The notes under the pieces are model-generated. The model was not told the DNA's origin. It was given only the letters and a program-made list of their open reading frames with translations, and did no database searches. From NCBI GenBank assembly GCA_947494545.1, contig CANLVH010000006.1, positions 62,001 to 126,000 of the forward strand: a DNA stretch of 64,000 nucleotides. Direction: 5' to 3'. This DNA is from an uncultured Mesonia sp. (GTDB taxonomy: Bacteria > Bacteroidota > Bacteroidia > Flavobacteriales > Flavobacteriaceae). The position numbers and the translations under genes are program-made. Positions 48,309 to 58,475 of this stretch are shown here, piece after piece (position 1 is the first letter of the stretch; every line of letters starts with the position of its first letter).

Positions 48309-49115
48309 TTACAGTTTATAATGTTTCATTAGCATTTTCTCATACCATTTATCCGGCAAAATATGTTTTAACGCAATACTGAATTTTTGCAACCACTCTC
48401 CTACTTTATAATGAATAGTAGGATTATCTTCTTGCATTACTGCATAGACTTTTTTCGCCATAATAATAGGATCTTTTCCTTTATCCACGTGCTCATCCAT
48501 CAATTCTAACGTGCGTTTGTAGTTTTTAGAATAAGGAGAACCTTCTATTACAGGAGCGTGATATCTTCCGGCAGCAATATTGGTGGCAAAATCTCCCGGC
48601 GCAATATTGGTCATTTTTATATTAAATTCCCTTAGCTCCATTCGGTAAGCTTCGGTGGTTAATTCTAAAGCGCCTTTGGTAGCAGAGTAAATTCCGCGAT
48701 AGGGTAAGCCCATATAACCGGCAATAGAAGTAATGTTTATAATAAAGCCTTTTTTTCTTTTCCGCATAGACGGCAAAACAGCTTTTATTACCCGCAAAAC
48801 CCCAAAATAATTGGTATCAAATACTTTCTGAATTTCTTCATCGGGGGTTTCTTCTAAAGGTCCGGTAATGCCCATTCCGGCATTATTAATAAGAAAATCT
48901 ATCTTGCCTTCGGTGGTAATTACCTCGTTTACGGCAGCTAGAATACTTTCTTTTTTGGTTACATCTAAAGCTACAAAACTAATACCGTCTTGTTCTTTTT
49001 GTTTAGGATTTCGGCTGGTGCCGTAAACTTTATAGCCTTTTTGATGCAAAAAATTGCCAATAGCTTTTCCTATTCCCGAAGAAGCTCCGGTAATGAGTAC
49101 TACTTCTTGATTCAT
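48309..49115 (-). CDS. Short-chain dehydrogenase/reductase
   Basis: 268-aa classical SDR: NAD(P)-binding GASSGIGKAIGNF near residues 9-21, NNAGMG, the catalytic serine in NITSIAGYMG and tyrosine/lysine in YSATKGALELT. The Arg in TSRNPKQKE after the second strand suggests NADPH preference. The substrate is unknown. It starts at ATG 49115 and precedes the aldolase gene by 36 bp, possibly in one transcript. Confidence 0.9.
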   Translation of the reverse strand: MNQEVVLITGASSGIGKAIGNFLHQKGYKVYGTSRNPKQKEQDGISFVALDVTKKESILAAVNEVITTEGKIDFLINNAGMGITGPLEETPDEEIQKVFDTNYFGVLRVIKAVLPSMRKRKKGFIINITSIAGYMGLPYRGIYSATKGALELTTEAYRMELREFNIKMTNIAPGDFATNIAAGRYHAPVIEGSPYSKNYKRTLELMDEHVDKGKDPIIMAKKVYAVMQEDNPTIHYKVGEWLQKFSIALKHILPDKWYEKMLMKHYKL

Positions 49116-49207
49116 TTAGTAAATTTATGCGGCAAATATCTACTTTTTCTATGTAAAATACCGACTAACCAATAAAAAATAAAAGGAAAATATAGGGAAT
49201 AAAAAAT

Positions 49208-49301
49208 GGCAAGCTACCCACATCACACCGCTACGACCGCTTACCCTTGCTGCGTTCCCGCCCTGGGGGATTCAGCAGGAGCTGGTTGTGTGGGACTTGC
49301 C
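49208..49301 (-). ncRNA. ffs: Signal recognition particle RNA, bacterial small type
   Basis: The minus strand begins ggcaagtcccacacaacc and ends tagcttgcc, so the ends pair (GGCAAG/CTTGCC). The middle has the conserved SRP domain IV sequence (gggaacgcagcaagggtaag), whose asymmetric loop binds Ffh. About 94 nt long, as usual for 4.5S-type RNA. A perfect promoter lies just upstream. Confidence 0.92.
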
Positions 49302-49305
49302 GCTG

Positions 49306-49335
49306 CAAATATACAATGTTTATCTATTATTACAA
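49306..49335 (-). promoter_or_regulatory. Promoter of the SRP RNA gene
   Basis: On the minus strand TTG (49333-49335), 19 bases, then TATATTTG (49306-49313), the full Bacteroidota -33/-7 pattern at ideal spacing. Transcription should start near 49301, the RNA's 5' end. Confidence 0.8.
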
Positions 49336-49388
49336 GTATTTTTTAAATAGAATTACCTAAATTAGCTTTTTTTAAAAATTTTATTTTT

Positions 49389-50453
49389 ATGAAAAAATAT
49401 AAGGTATTGGTTTTCTTTTGTTTAAGCATCTTATTGCTTTCCTGTGGAAAAAACACAAAAAATGCAGCAGACAATTTTATTCTAAAAATTGAAAATAAAA
49501 AAGCTCCCTTACAAAAAGGAGACGCCATAAAACTTTCCGTAAAGAACAAAAAAAATTACGAAATAGACTCGGTTGTTTATACTTACGCAAATAAAAACCT
49601 GGCAAAAAGTATTAAAAACGAGCCTGTTTCCGTAAAGTTAGAAAAACCCTTTGGCAACAATCCGCTAAAAGCTACTGTTTATTTTGAGGATACTCAAATT
49701 GAAATTAACCAAAATCTAAGTTTACACAGCAAAACCAAACCTATTGTTTACGGTTACGAAATTATAAATTCGTATCCGCACGATAGTAATGCATTTACCC
49801 AAGGTTTAGAGTTTTATAAAGATACTTTATACGAAAGTACCGGGCAGCACGGTAAATCTAGTTTAAGAAAAGTAGGTTATAAAACCGGAAAAGTGCTTAA
49901 AAAAGTAGATTTAAATCCGGCTTATTTCGGAGAAGGAATAACTATTTTAAACAATAAAATTTACTTACTTACTTGGCGCTCCGGAGATGGTTTTATTTAT
50001 GATGTAAATACTTTTGAGCGTTTAGAGACGTTCTCTTATAACAAAAGCAAAGAAGGCTGGGGCATTTGTAACGATGGTGAAAAATTATATAAAAGTGATG
50101 GCACAGAAAAAATCTGGATTTTAGACCCTGAAACTTTAAAAGAATTGAGCTACTTTCAGCCTGTGACACATAAAACGGTTTCTACCAAACTAAATGAATT
50201 AGAATATGCCAAAGGAAAAATTTATGCCAATACTTGGCAAAAAGATGGTGTAGCAATTATAAATCCCGAAACCGGCGTGGTAGAAGGTATTATAGATTTA
50301 CGCGGACTTCGGAAAAAATTAGAAAATAACGATAAGCTTACCACCGTTGAACACGTTTTAAACGGAATTGCTTACCACAAAAAAAGCGGCAATTTTTTTG
50401 TAACCGGTAAAAATTGGGATACCCTTTTTGAAATAAGAATTTTTGAAAAATAA
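49389..50453 (+). CDS. Glutaminyl-peptide cyclotransferase, lipoprotein
   Basis: 354-aa lipoprotein (MKKYKVLVFFCLSILLLSC). A beta-sandwich of about 100 residues precedes a five-bladed propeller-type glutaminyl cyclase domain: YPHDSNAFTQGLEFYKDTLYESTGQHGKSSLRKV, FGEGITILNNKIYLLTWRSG, SDGTEKIWILDPET and ELEYAKGKIYANTWQKD are typical of the plant/bacterial form. It converts N-terminal glutamine of exported proteins to pyroglutamate, which fits the Bacteroidota habit of cyclising secreted proteins that begin with Gln after signal cleavage. It precedes the beta-helix lipoprotein by 6 bp. Confidence 0.9.
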   Translation: MKKYKVLVFFCLSILLLSCGKNTKNAADNFILKIENKKAPLQKGDAIKLSVKNKKNYEIDSVVYTYANKNLAKSIKNEPVSVKLEKPFGNNPLKATVYFEDTQIEINQNLSLHSKTKPIVYGYEIINSYPHDSNAFTQGLEFYKDTLYESTGQHGKSSLRKVGYKTGKVLKKVDLNPAYFGEGITILNNKIYLLTWRSGDGFIYDVNTFERLETFSYNKSKEGWGICNDGEKLYKSDGTEKIWILDPETLKELSYFQPVTHKTVSTKLNELEYAKGKIYANTWQKDGVAIINPETGVVEGIIDLRGLRKKLENNDKLTTVEHVLNGIAYHKKSGNFFVTGKNWDTLFEIRIFEK

Positions 50454-50459
50454 GCTATA

Positions 50460-51998
50460 ATGAAATACCTATACAGTTTGCTCCTGCTCTGCTCTATTGT
50501 GCTTTGGAGCTCTTGTAGAAACGATTTTGAAACAGACCGCAGCTCCGGAAAATTGGTATTTTCTAAAGACACGGTTTATTTAGATACCGTTTTCAGCGGG
50601 ATAGGCTCCAGCACCTATAACCTAACCGTGCATAACAAGAGTAAAAATGATATTCATATTCCTTCTATTCGTTTGGGCGAAGGAGAGAATTCTTATTACC
50701 GACTTAATGTAGACGGTTTACCCGGAAAAACCTTTGAGAATATTGAAATTCTAGCTGAAGACAGCATTTTTGTTTTTGTAGAAACCACTGCCAATATTGA
50801 TGATTTTGCCACCACGCAAACCCAATTTCTTTATACAGATGCTATCGAGTTTGATACCGGTGCAAACCAACAAAAAGTAGAATTGGTAACCCTTATTCAA
50901 GATGCACATTTTCTTTATCCCGAAAAATTTGCAGATGGCTCTACGGAAGAATTAATTTTTGGTAATGGCGAAACCCAAGACACCTTATCCGGTTTTTACC
51001 TAGACGATTCTGAGCTTAATTTCACCAATCAAAAACCCTATGTAATTTATGGTTTGGCCGCCGTACCTTCTAATAAAACCTTACAAATAGATGCCGGCGC
51101 GCGTATTCACTTCCATAACGAAAGCGGAATTATAGTTGCCAACAATGGCTCTCTACAAGTTAACGGTTTGCCTAGTAACGATCCGGAAACTTTAGAAAAC
51201 GAAGTGATTTTTGAAGGTAACAGATTAGAACCTTCTTTTAGCGAGAGACCCGGACAATGGTTTGGCTTATGGCTTACGCAAGGCAGCACCAACAATTCTT
51301 TTAATCACACAACCATTAAAAACGCACAAGTTGGTATTTTAATGGAGTCTAACGATGGTACCAATAACCCTACTTTAACTTTAAAAAATACGCAAATTTA
51401 TAATTCTGCCAATTTTGGCTTATTGGCTCGTACAGGCCATATTGTTGGCGAAAACCTAGTTATAAATAATGCCGGACAAGCGGCTTTAAACCTTTCTTTA
51501 GGCGGAAAATATAGTTTTAATAATTCTACTTTTGTAAATTATTGGAACAATAGCTACAGAAATTTCCCCGCAGTACTTGTAGAAAATAGATTGGAAACCG
51601 CAGAAATAGAATTTGTGTCTGATTTAATTCAAGCAGATTTTAAGAACTGCATTATTTACGGAAACGAAAACTTAGAGCTAGGTCTAAACCCTACAGCTGA
51701 AGAAGGCATTGCTTTTAATTACAAATTTGAAAACTGTTTAATTAAATACAAAACCTATACTAACGACTTTACGGAAAACGACCCGCCTTTCTCTAACGAA
51801 ACTTTTTTTGAAAATGTTCTTCTTAACGAAGCGCCATTTTTCTTAGATCCCAACCAAAATTTATTACAAATAAGCAACGAGTCTGCCGCCAACGGCTTAG
51901 CAAATCCTGCTACGGCAACCCAAAAAGACATTTTAGGAAACTTACGAAGTAGCAATCCGGATGCGGGCGCTTATGAAAGCACAAACTTTACGGAATAA
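50460..51998 (+). CDS. Lipoprotein with Ig-like and right-handed beta-helix regions
   Basis: 512-aa lipoprotein (MKYLYSLLLLCSIVLWSSC). Residues 35-150 look like an Ig-like domain (DTVYLDTVFSGIGSSTYNLTVHNKS). From about 185 the pattern is a right-handed parallel beta-helix (AGARIHFHNESGIIVANNGSLQVNG, then LTLKNTQIYNSANFGLLAR) as in polysaccharide-binding or lyase proteins. No catalytic residues can be assigned. It is co-transcribed with the cyclase gene. The gene ends in a TTCCGTAAAG copy read in reverse, encoding the final Phe-Thr-Glu. Confidence 0.8.
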   Translation: MKYLYSLLLLCSIVLWSSCRNDFETDRSSGKLVFSKDTVYLDTVFSGIGSSTYNLTVHNKSKNDIHIPSIRLGEGENSYYRLNVDGLPGKTFENIEILAEDSIFVFVETTANIDDFATTQTQFLYTDAIEFDTGANQQKVELVTLIQDAHFLYPEKFADGSTEELIFGNGETQDTLSGFYLDDSELNFTNQKPYVIYGLAAVPSNKTLQIDAGARIHFHNESGIIVANNGSLQVNGLPSNDPETLENEVIFEGNRLEPSFSERPGQWFGLWLTQGSTNNSFNHTTIKNAQVGILMESNDGTNNPTLTLKNTQIYNSANFGLLARTGHIVGENLVINNAGQAALNLSLGGKYSFNNSTFVNYWNNSYRNFPAVLVENRLETAEIEFVSDLIQADFKNCIIYGNENLELGLNPTAEEGIAFNYKFENCLIKYKTYTNDFTENDPPFSNETFFENVLLNEAPFFLDPNQNLLQISNESAANGLANPATATQKDILGNLRSSNPDAGAYESTNFTE

Positions 51999-52003
51999 AA
52001 AAA

Positions 52004-52028
52004 CCATTTGAATTTATATATCAAATGG
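52004..52028. terminator. Bidirectional terminator
   Basis: Stem CCATTTGA/TCAAATGG with a 9-base loop. The minus strand continues into seven T residues (for the DUF2059 gene); the plus side is weaker. Confidence 0.75.
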
Positions 52029-52060
52029 CTTTCTTAAATTTAATAAGTAATCAGAAAAAG

Positions 52061-52477
52061 TTACTTCATATACTTTTGCATAATTGGTTGTAATTGCATT
52101 GCCCAAGTTTGCGAAAGTTGCATAGAACGCTCCGTTAACATTGGAGTTTTTTCTAAAATTCGCTTTCCTGCCGGGGTGTCGTAAAAATCTAACATTTTTT
52201 GCAAATCTTCTTTACCTATAGTTTCAATATAAATATCTGCAACTTGCTTGTAAAGCGATTTCATTTCGTCTTTAACTTCTTTTTTAAAAGCCTCTTTTTT
52301 ATCTGCCGGGATCATAGATGCCATTTGGTCTAAAGCACCACCCATTGCCCCTTCTGATTGAATTTCAATATAATTAATCAATTCGGCTTTGAATTCACCT
52401 GAGTTTGATTGGGCAAATGCTCCAAATCCCATTAAAAGAATTACAAATGTAAAAACGGTTTTCTTCATAATATTCAT
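52061..52477 (-). CDS. DUF2059 domain protein, secreted
   Basis: 138-aa protein with a signal peptide (MKKTVFTFVILLMGFGAFAQ). The body matches the DUF2059 pattern: an acidic helical stretch, then IYIETIGKEDLQKMLDFYDTPAGKRILEKTPMLTERSMQLSQTWA. Function unknown; periplasmic location is expected. It lies 6 bp behind glyA and is likely co-transcribed. Either ATG (52477 or 52468) is possible. Confidence 0.85.
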   Translation of the reverse strand: MNIMKKTVFTFVILLMGFGAFAQSNSGEFKAELINYIEIQSEGAMGGALDQMASMIPADKKEAFKKEVKDEMKSLYKQVADIYIETIGKEDLQKMLDFYDTPAGKRILEKTPMLTERSMQLSQTWAMQLQPIMQKYMK

Positions 52478-52482
52478 AAAAT

Positions 52483-53760
52483 TTAGTTAGTAAATAAAGG
52501 TTTATCTTGCATCATAGCGTTTACCTTTTCTTTGGTTTCTGCTATAATTTTATCGTTATCTATGTTGCTAATTACGCGGTCTACATATTCTACCACTTCT
52601 TGCATATCTTCTTCCTTTAAACCGCGAGTAGTAATTGCTGCCGTTCCTACTCTAATACCCGAAGTAACAAAAGGAGATTTATCGTCAAACGGAACCATAT
52701 TTTTATTAACCGTAATTTCGGCTTCTACCAATTTAGCTTCAGCTTCTTTTCCTGTAACGTCTTTATTCCGTAAATCTATCAACATCATATGGTTGTCTGT
52801 CCCGCCGGAAATTACCTGATAACCTTTATCTACAAAAGCTTGCGCCATTGCTTTAGCATTTTTCTTTACTTGCACCATATAATGCAAAAATTCATCTTTT
52901 AAGGCTTCGCCAAAAGAAACCGCTTTTGCTGCGATAATATGTTCTAAAGGTCCGCCCTGATTGCCCGGAAAAACAGCGCTATTTAAAAGAGAAGACATCT
53001 TTTTTAGTTTTCCGCTTTTTAACTTTTGCCCGTACGGATTTTCAAAATCTTTCCCCATCAAAATCATTCCCCCACGAGGGCCGCGCAAAGTTTTGTGTGT
53101 GGTTGTAGTTACTATATGGCAATGTGGCATTGGATCTGCTAGTAATCCTTTAGCAATTAATCCTGCCGGATGCGCCATATCTGCCAGTAAAATTGCATCT
53201 ACTTCGTCTGCTATTTCTCTAAATTTTTTATAATCTATCTCACGAGAATAGGCCGATGCGCCGGCAATAATCATTTTTGGTTTTTCTTGATGTGCCATTT
53301 TACGCACGTGCTCATAATCTATCTTTCCGGTTTCTTTATCTACGCCGTAAAAAACAGGATTATACAATTTTCCGGAAAAATTTACCGGAGAACCGTGGGT
53401 TAAATGTCCGCCGTGAGACAAATCAAAGCCTAAAATTTTATCGCCGGGTTTTAAACAGGCTGCATAAACAGCCGTGTTGGCTTGCGAACCGGAGTGTGGT
53501 TGCACATTTGCATATTCTGCTCCAAACAATTCTTTTGCGCGTTCTATAGCTAAGGTTTCTACTTTATCTACTACTTCGCAACCGCCATAATACCGTTTAC
53601 CGGGATAACCTTCTGCATATTTATTGGTTAAAACAGATCCGGCTGCTTCCAAAACTTGTTCACTTACAAAATTTTCGCTGGCTATTAACTCTAAACCATT
53701 TTTTTGACGCTGCTTTTCAGCTTCAATCAAATCAAAAATCGCTGTATCTCTTGTCATCAT
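52483..53760 (-). CDS. glyA: Serine hydroxymethyltransferase
   Basis: 425-aa PLP enzyme converting serine and tetrahydrofolate to glycine and methylene-tetrahydrofolate. Visible are [15 protein letters not shown], the [14 protein letters not shown] loop, the [13 protein letters not shown] aspartate site and the PLP-lysine motif [17 protein letters not shown]. Normal length. A -7 box lies 24 bases upstream. First gene of a two-gene unit with the DUF2059 protein. Confidence 0.97.
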   Translation of the reverse strand: MMTRDTAIFDLIEAEKQRQKNGLELIASENFVSEQVLEAAGSVLTNKYAEGYPGKRYYGGCEVVDKVETLAIERAKELFGAEYANVQPHSGSQANTAVYAACLKPGDKILGFDLSHGGHLTHGSPVNFSGKLYNPVFYGVDKETGKIDYEHVRKMAHQEKPKMIIAGASAYSREIDYKKFREIADEVDAILLADMAHPAGLIAKGLLADPMPHCHIVTTTTHKTLRGPRGGMILMGKDFENPYGQKLKSGKLKKMSSLLNSAVFPGNQGGPLEHIIAAKAVSFGEALKDEFLHYMVQVKKNAKAMAQAFVDKGYQVISGGTDNHMMLIDLRNKDVTGKEAEAKLVEAEITVNKNMVPFDDKSPFVTSGIRVGTAAITTRGLKEEDMQEVVEYVDRVISNIDNDKIIAETKEKVNAMMQDKPLFTN

Positions 53761-53783
53761 AAAAATTTTCGTTAAATATTCAT

Positions 53784-53791
53784 CAAAAATA
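53784..53791 (-). promoter_or_regulatory. Bacteroidota -7 box for glyA
   Basis: The minus strand reads TATTTTTG; the transcript would start near 53778, before the ATG at 53760. Confidence 0.5.
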
Positions 53792-53823
53792 AAAAAAGCA
53801 TTCGGTTAATTATGATAAAATAA

Positions 53824-53831
53824 TATATTTG
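53824..53831 (+). promoter_or_regulatory. Bacteroidota -7 box for fumarylacetoacetase
   Basis: TATATTTG, about 40 bases before ATG 53871, divergent from the glyA box. Confidence 0.5.
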
Positions 53832-53870
53832 AATGCAATCAATTTATAAATTATTCTTTTTTTATTGCTT

Positions 53871-55154
53871 ATGACCATTACTGCAAACGATCCCAAGCGT
53901 AAAAGCTGGCTAAATGTACCGAAAGATTCAGACTTTCCTATACAAAATATACCTTTTGGCGTATTTTTAACGCGCGATGATATTATCACAATAGGCACCA
54001 GAATTGGCGATTATGCGATAGATTTAGGAGCCTTACACCAACTAGGTTATTTTGAGGGAATTCCGCTCACTGACGACATTTTTTTACAAGATACTTTAAA
54101 CGATTTTATTGCCGACGGTAGAAAAACCTGGCGAGCAGTAAGAAACCGCATTGCAGAAATTTTTGATGCGGAAAATACCAGCTTGAAAGATAATGAAGAC
54201 CACCGTAAAACGGTTTTGTTTACGCTAGATGAAATAGAAATGCAGTTGCCGGTTCAAGTTGGTGATTATACAGATTTTTATTCGAGTAAAGAACATGCTA
54301 CCAACGTTGGCAAACTTTTTAGAAGCAAAGAAGATGCACTAATGCCAAACTGGTTACATATGCCGGTAGCATATCATGGTAGAAGTTCTTCTATAGTTGC
54401 AAGTGGCATTCCTGTACATAGACCACAGGGTCAAAAGATGCCGCCGGGAGCAGAAAAGCCTATTTTCGGTCCGTCTAGAAAAGTAGATTTTGAGTTAGAG
54501 ATGACATTTATCACAACTGCCGGAAACCCAATTGGCGAACCAATTTCTGTAGAAGATGCAGAAGATTATATTTTCGGAATGGTTTTGTTTAACGATTGGA
54601 GCGCGCGCGATATCCAAACTTGGGAATATAAACCCTTAGGACCGTTTTTGGCAAAGAATTTCGCTTCTACCGTAAGCCCTTGGATTGTTACTTTAGACGC
54701 TTTAGAGCCTTTCCGTACAGAAGGACCTAAACCGGTGGTAGAGCAATTGCCTTATTTACAAACTTCCGGTAAAAAAACTTTTGATATAAATCTAGAAGTT
54801 GCTTTACAACCTAGAAATAAAGAAGAAACAACACTTACAAATTCTAATTTCAAGTATTTGTATTGGAATATGAGTCAACAACTCGCACACCACACTATTA
54901 ATGGTTGCCCGGTAAACAGTGGCGATATGATGGGAAGCGGAACTATTTCCGGCGATAAACCAAAAACCTATGGCTCTTTATTAGAGCTTTCCGGAAACGG
55001 GAAAAATCCTGTAAAATTAAACGAAGGCGGCGACCGCAAATTTGTAGAAGATAACGATACAATTATTATGCGCGGCTATTGTAAAAATCAGACTATACGA
55101 CTTGGTTTTGGCGAAGTACGCACAAAATTATTGCCTATTTTTGAAAGCAAATAA
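53871..55154 (+). CDS. fahA: Fumarylacetoacetase
   Basis: 427-aa hydrolase of tyrosine breakdown, splitting fumarylacetoacetate to fumarate and acetoacetate. It starts at ATG 53871 (MTITANDPKRKSWLNVP); the frame to 53865 opens with a TTG. Motifs include YTDFYSSKEHATNVG, the metal-site VDFELEMTFI and the C-terminal DNDTIIMRGY, plus NDWSARDIQTWEYKPLGPFLAKNF. Both FAH domains are full length. It stands alone, without other tyrosine pathway genes nearby. Confidence 0.95.
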   Translation: MTITANDPKRKSWLNVPKDSDFPIQNIPFGVFLTRDDIITIGTRIGDYAIDLGALHQLGYFEGIPLTDDIFLQDTLNDFIADGRKTWRAVRNRIAEIFDAENTSLKDNEDHRKTVLFTLDEIEMQLPVQVGDYTDFYSSKEHATNVGKLFRSKEDALMPNWLHMPVAYHGRSSSIVASGIPVHRPQGQKMPPGAEKPIFGPSRKVDFELEMTFITTAGNPIGEPISVEDAEDYIFGMVLFNDWSARDIQTWEYKPLGPFLAKNFASTVSPWIVTLDALEPFRTEGPKPVVEQLPYLQTSGKKTFDINLEVALQPRNKEETTLTNSNFKYLYWNMSQQLAHHTINGCPVNSGDMMGSGTISGDKPKTYGSLLELSGNGKNPVKLNEGGDRKFVEDNDTIIMRGYCKNQTIRLGFGEVRTKLLPIFESK

Positions 55155-55201
55155 AAACCTAAGCAGAAAAAAACTGCTACCAAAAAATAGTAAGTTTATA
55201 G

Positions 55202-55240
55202 AAAGCTGTTTCAAAAAATAGAAGATTTTGAAACAGCTTT
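55202..55240. terminator. Bidirectional terminator
   Basis: Perfect 15-bp stem AAAGCTGTTTCAAAA (55202-55216) with TTTTGAAACAGCTTT (55226-55240), loop of 9. T residues follow on the plus strand. It lies between the converging fumarylacetoacetase and ytxJ genes. Confidence 0.9.
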
Positions 55241-55243
55241 TTT

Positions 55244-55639
55244 TTATTCTACGTGTTTTGCAATTTGGCTGGCCTCAATAGCTTGGTGCGATGCATCTCC
55301 TATAACTTCACCATTTTCCAACACAATTACTTGTGGCGATTGGTGCGTTACCCTAAACTTTTCGGCTATTTTATTCGATAAATCACGATAACGTATCAAA
55401 TCTAAAAAATAAAGCGCTATTTTATTTTCATCAAAATCTGCTTCGGCTTCAAAGCGGTTTAAAACCATTCGGCTAATGCCGCAACGCGTAGAATGTTTAA
55501 AAATCACCACTACTTTGTTGTGAGACGTTTCTACCAATTCATTTATCATCGCTTCGCTATCTATTGCTTTCCAAGCTAAAGAAGATTTTTCTTCGTTTGT
55601 GTCTGTATCTTTTCCGAATAAATTATCTAAAAAACCCAT
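55244..55639 (-). CDS. ytxJ: YtxJ-type bacilliredoxin (bacillithiol system)
   Basis: 131-aa thioredoxin-fold protein. FKHSTRCGISRM carries a single catalytic cysteine (TRCGIS), the monothiol pattern of YtxJ, and HQSPQVIVLENGEVIGDASH has the cis-proline turn. Members remove bacillithiol from oxidised proteins. This suggests, as inference, that the organism makes bacillithiol, as many Flavobacteriaceae do. Cytoplasmic. Confidence 0.9.
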   Translation of the reverse strand: MGFLDNLFGKDTDTNEEKSSLAWKAIDSEAMINELVETSHNKVVVIFKHSTRCGISRMVLNRFEAEADFDENKIALYFLDLIRYRDLSNKIAEKFRVTHQSPQVIVLENGEVIGDASHQAIEASQIAKHVE

Positions 55640-55786
55640 TTTTCTGTAATTAAAATTATGCTGTAAGATATTAAAATAATTAATTTTAAACAGGATTTTA
55701 GAAATGCTTAACGCTTCTTAATTTAAAATTATTGGCTTTTGTAGTATCTTTCCGTAGCACCTAAGCTGTAATTTTGACAGTATTCA

Positions 55787-55841
55787 TTAGCAAGAAAAGT
55801 GACTTTTTGTCGTGTTTTTAAAAAGGCATATCTCTTGCTAA
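55787..55841 (+). promoter_or_regulatory. Inverted repeat upstream of clpB
   Basis: TTAGCAAGA (55787-55795) and TCTTGCTAA (55833-55841) form a 9-bp inverted repeat 37 bases apart, ending 21 bases before the clpB ATG. It could be an operator or a leader hairpin. The spacing differs from the CIRCE element (9 bases). Confidence 0.5.
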
Positions 55842-55862
55842 ACAATAAGAAAACAAAAGAAT

Positions 55863-58475
55863 ATGAACTTTAATAATTTTACCATAAAATCACAAGAGGC
55901 CATCCAACAAGCGCAGCAGCTTGCGCAGGAATTGGGCCATCAGCAAATAGAGAACGAACACATTTTTAAAGCCATAAGTATGGTAGATGAAAATGTAATG
56001 CCTTTTTTGTTGAAAAAATTAAGTATTAATGTAAACCTATTTACCCAATTATTAGACAAAACCTTAGAAAGTTTTGCCAAAGTAAGTGGTGGCGATATTA
56101 TGTTTTCGCGGGAAGCGGGCAAATCGGTTAACGAAGCTGTCAGCATCGCTAAAAAGATGAACGATGAATATGTTTCTATAGAACATCTTATTCTAGCAAT
56201 CTTTAAATCGAATTCTAAAGTAGCGCAAATTTTAAAAGATCAAGGCGCTACCGAAAAAAACCTAAAAGCAGCTATTGAAGAATTACGCCAAGGCGATCGC
56301 GTAACTTCGCAAAGTGCCGAAGAAACCTATAATTCCTTAAACAAATACGCCAAGAATTTAAATGAAATGGCAGAAACCGGCAAATTAGATCCGGTAATTG
56401 GTAGAGACGAAGAAATACGCCGTATTTTGCAAATTCTTTCGCGTCGTACCAAAAACAACCCGATGCTGGTAGGAGAACCCGGTACCGGTAAAACCGCCAT
56501 TGCAGAAGGTTTGGCGCATAGAATTATTGCCGGCGACATTCCTGAAAATCTTAAAAATAAAGTAATCTACTCCTTAGATATGGGCGCTTTAATTGCAGGT
56601 GCAAAATATAAAGGAGAGTTTGAAGAACGACTAAAAGCGGTGATAAAAGAAGTTACTTCCAGCGATGGAAATATTGTACTATTTATAGACGAAATTCACA
56701 CCTTGGTTGGTGCCGGTGGCGGACAAGGCGCTATGGATGCGGCCAATATTTTAAAACCCGCTTTAGCGCGTGGCGAGTTGCGTGCTATTGGAGCAACCAC
56801 TTTAGATGAATACCAAAAGTATTTTGAAAAAGACAAAGCTTTAGAACGTCGTTTTCAAAGAGTTACGGTAGATGAACCAGATACAGAAAGTGCAATTTCC
56901 ATCTTACGTGGAATTAAAGAAAAGTACGAAACCCACCATAAAGTACGTATTAAAGACGAAGCAATTATTGCGGCGGTAGAACTTTCGCAACGCTACATCA
57001 CCAATAGATTTTTGCCGGACAAGGCTATTGATTTGATGGATGAAGCTGCATCAAAATTACGAATGGAAATAAATTCTAAACCGGAAGAATTAGATGTTTT
57101 AGATCGTAAAATAATGCAATTAGAAATTGAAATTGAAGCGATTAAACGCGAAAAAGATGAAGAAAAATTAAAGTCGCTTCAAGCGGATTTAGCCAATCTT
57201 AAAGAAGAACGCAGCGAGTTAAACGCGCAATGGCAAAATGAAAAAGGCGTGGTAGATAACATTCAGCAGGCCAAAACAGACATTGAAAACTTTAAGTTGG
57301 AAGCAGAACGTGCAGAACGCGAAGGCGATTATGGCAAAGTAGCCGAAATTAGGTACGGAAAAATAAAAGAAGCCCAAGAACGTTTGGAAAAACTGCAAAA
57401 AGAAATGGCAGAACAAAAAGCCAGCGGTTCTAAAGCTTTAATTCAAGAAGAAGTTACCAACGAAGATATTGCTGATGTTGTAGCAAAATGGACGGGAATT
57501 CCGGTAACTAAAATGCTACAAAGCGAACGCGAAAAACTCTTACATTTAGAAGAAGAATTGCACAAACGTGTGGTAGGCCAAGATGAAGCTATACAAGCGG
57601 TAAGTGATGCTATTAGAAGAAGCCGCGCCGGCTTGCAAGATCAAAAAAGACCAATTGGTAGTTTTTTATTTTTAGGAACAACCGGCGTTGGTAAAACCGA
57701 ATTAGCAAAAGCTCTAGCCGAATATCTCTTTAATGATGACGCTGCTATGACGCGAATAGACATGAGCGAATACCAAGAACGCCACTCGGTTAGTAGATTA
57801 GTCGGCGCGCCTCCGGGATATGTAGGCTATGACGAAGGCGGCCAATTGACTGAAGCGGTTAGAAACAAACCTTACTCGGTTGTGTTATTAGACGAAATTG
57901 AAAAAGCACATCCGGATACTTTCAACATTCTTTTACAGGTTTTAGATGAAGGTAGATTAACCGATAACAAAGGACGCTTAGCAGATTTTAGAAACACGAT
58001 TATTATAATGACTTCCAATATGGGAAGCCACGTGATTCAGGAAAAATTTGATGCGGTGCAAGATATTGAAACCGCTATGGAAAGTGCCAAAGTAGAAGTT
58101 CTTGGTTTGCTAAAACAACAAGTGCGTCCGGAATTTTTAAACCGTATAGACGATATTGTAATGTTTAGTCCGTTAAGTCAAGAAAACATTAAAGAAATTG
58201 TTGGTTTGCAATTAAAAGGAGTGAGCAAAATGTTGGCAGAACAAAACATTACTATAGACGCTACCGAAGAAGCAACCGCAGTTTTATCCCAAAAAGGATT
58301 TGACCCACAATTTGGTGCCAGACCGGTAAAAAGAACCATTCAAAAAGAAGTGCTTAATAAACTTTCTAAAGAAATTCTTGCCGGTAAAGTTTCCGCAGAA
58401 AGTATAATTTTAATAGATGCTTTTGATGGCGAAATTGTTTTTAGAAACGAAACCGCACCAAGCGTAGAAAGCTAA
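55863..58475 (+). CDS. clpB: ATP-dependent chaperone ClpB
   Basis: 870-aa hexameric disaggregase. In order are the N-domain (1-145), the first AAA+ module with Walker [14 protein letters not shown] and Walker [12 protein letters not shown], the coiled-coil middle domain (about 410-530) and the second module with Walker [26 protein letters not shown] and the sensor region. It solubilises aggregated proteins with DnaK. The inverted repeat upstream may tie it to heat shock. Full length; no TTCCGTAAAG copy. Confidence 0.97.
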   Translation: MNFNNFTIKSQEAIQQAQQLAQELGHQQIENEHIFKAISMVDENVMPFLLKKLSINVNLFTQLLDKTLESFAKVSGGDIMFSREAGKSVNEAVSIAKKMNDEYVSIEHLILAIFKSNSKVAQILKDQGATEKNLKAAIEELRQGDRVTSQSAEETYNSLNKYAKNLNEMAETGKLDPVIGRDEEIRRILQILSRRTKNNPMLVGEPGTGKTAIAEGLAHRIIAGDIPENLKNKVIYSLDMGALIAGAKYKGEFEERLKAVIKEVTSSDGNIVLFIDEIHTLVGAGGGQGAMDAANILKPALARGELRAIGATTLDEYQKYFEKDKALERRFQRVTVDEPDTESAISILRGIKEKYETHHKVRIKDEAIIAAVELSQRYITNRFLPDKAIDLMDEAASKLRMEINSKPEELDVLDRKIMQLEIEIEAIKREKDEEKLKSLQADLANLKEERSELNAQWQNEKGVVDNIQQAKTDIENFKLEAERAEREGDYGKVAEIRYGKIKEAQERLEKLQKEMAEQKASGSKALIQEEVTNEDIADVVAKWTGIPVTKMLQSEREKLLHLEEELHKRVVGQDEAIQAVSDAIRRSRAGLQDQKRPIGSFLFLGTTGVGKTELAKALAEYLFNDDAAMTRIDMSEYQERHSVSRLVGAPPGYVGYDEGGQLTEAVRNKPYSVVLLDEIEKAHPDTFNILLQVLDEGRLTDNKGRLADFRNTIIIMTSNMGSHVIQEKFDAVQDIETAMESAKVEVLGLLKQQVRPEFLNRIDDIVMFSPLSQENIKEIVGLQLKGVSKMLAEQNITIDATEEATAVLSQKGFDPQFGARPVKRTIQKEVLNKLSKEILAGKVSAESIILIDAFDGEIVFRNETAPSVES

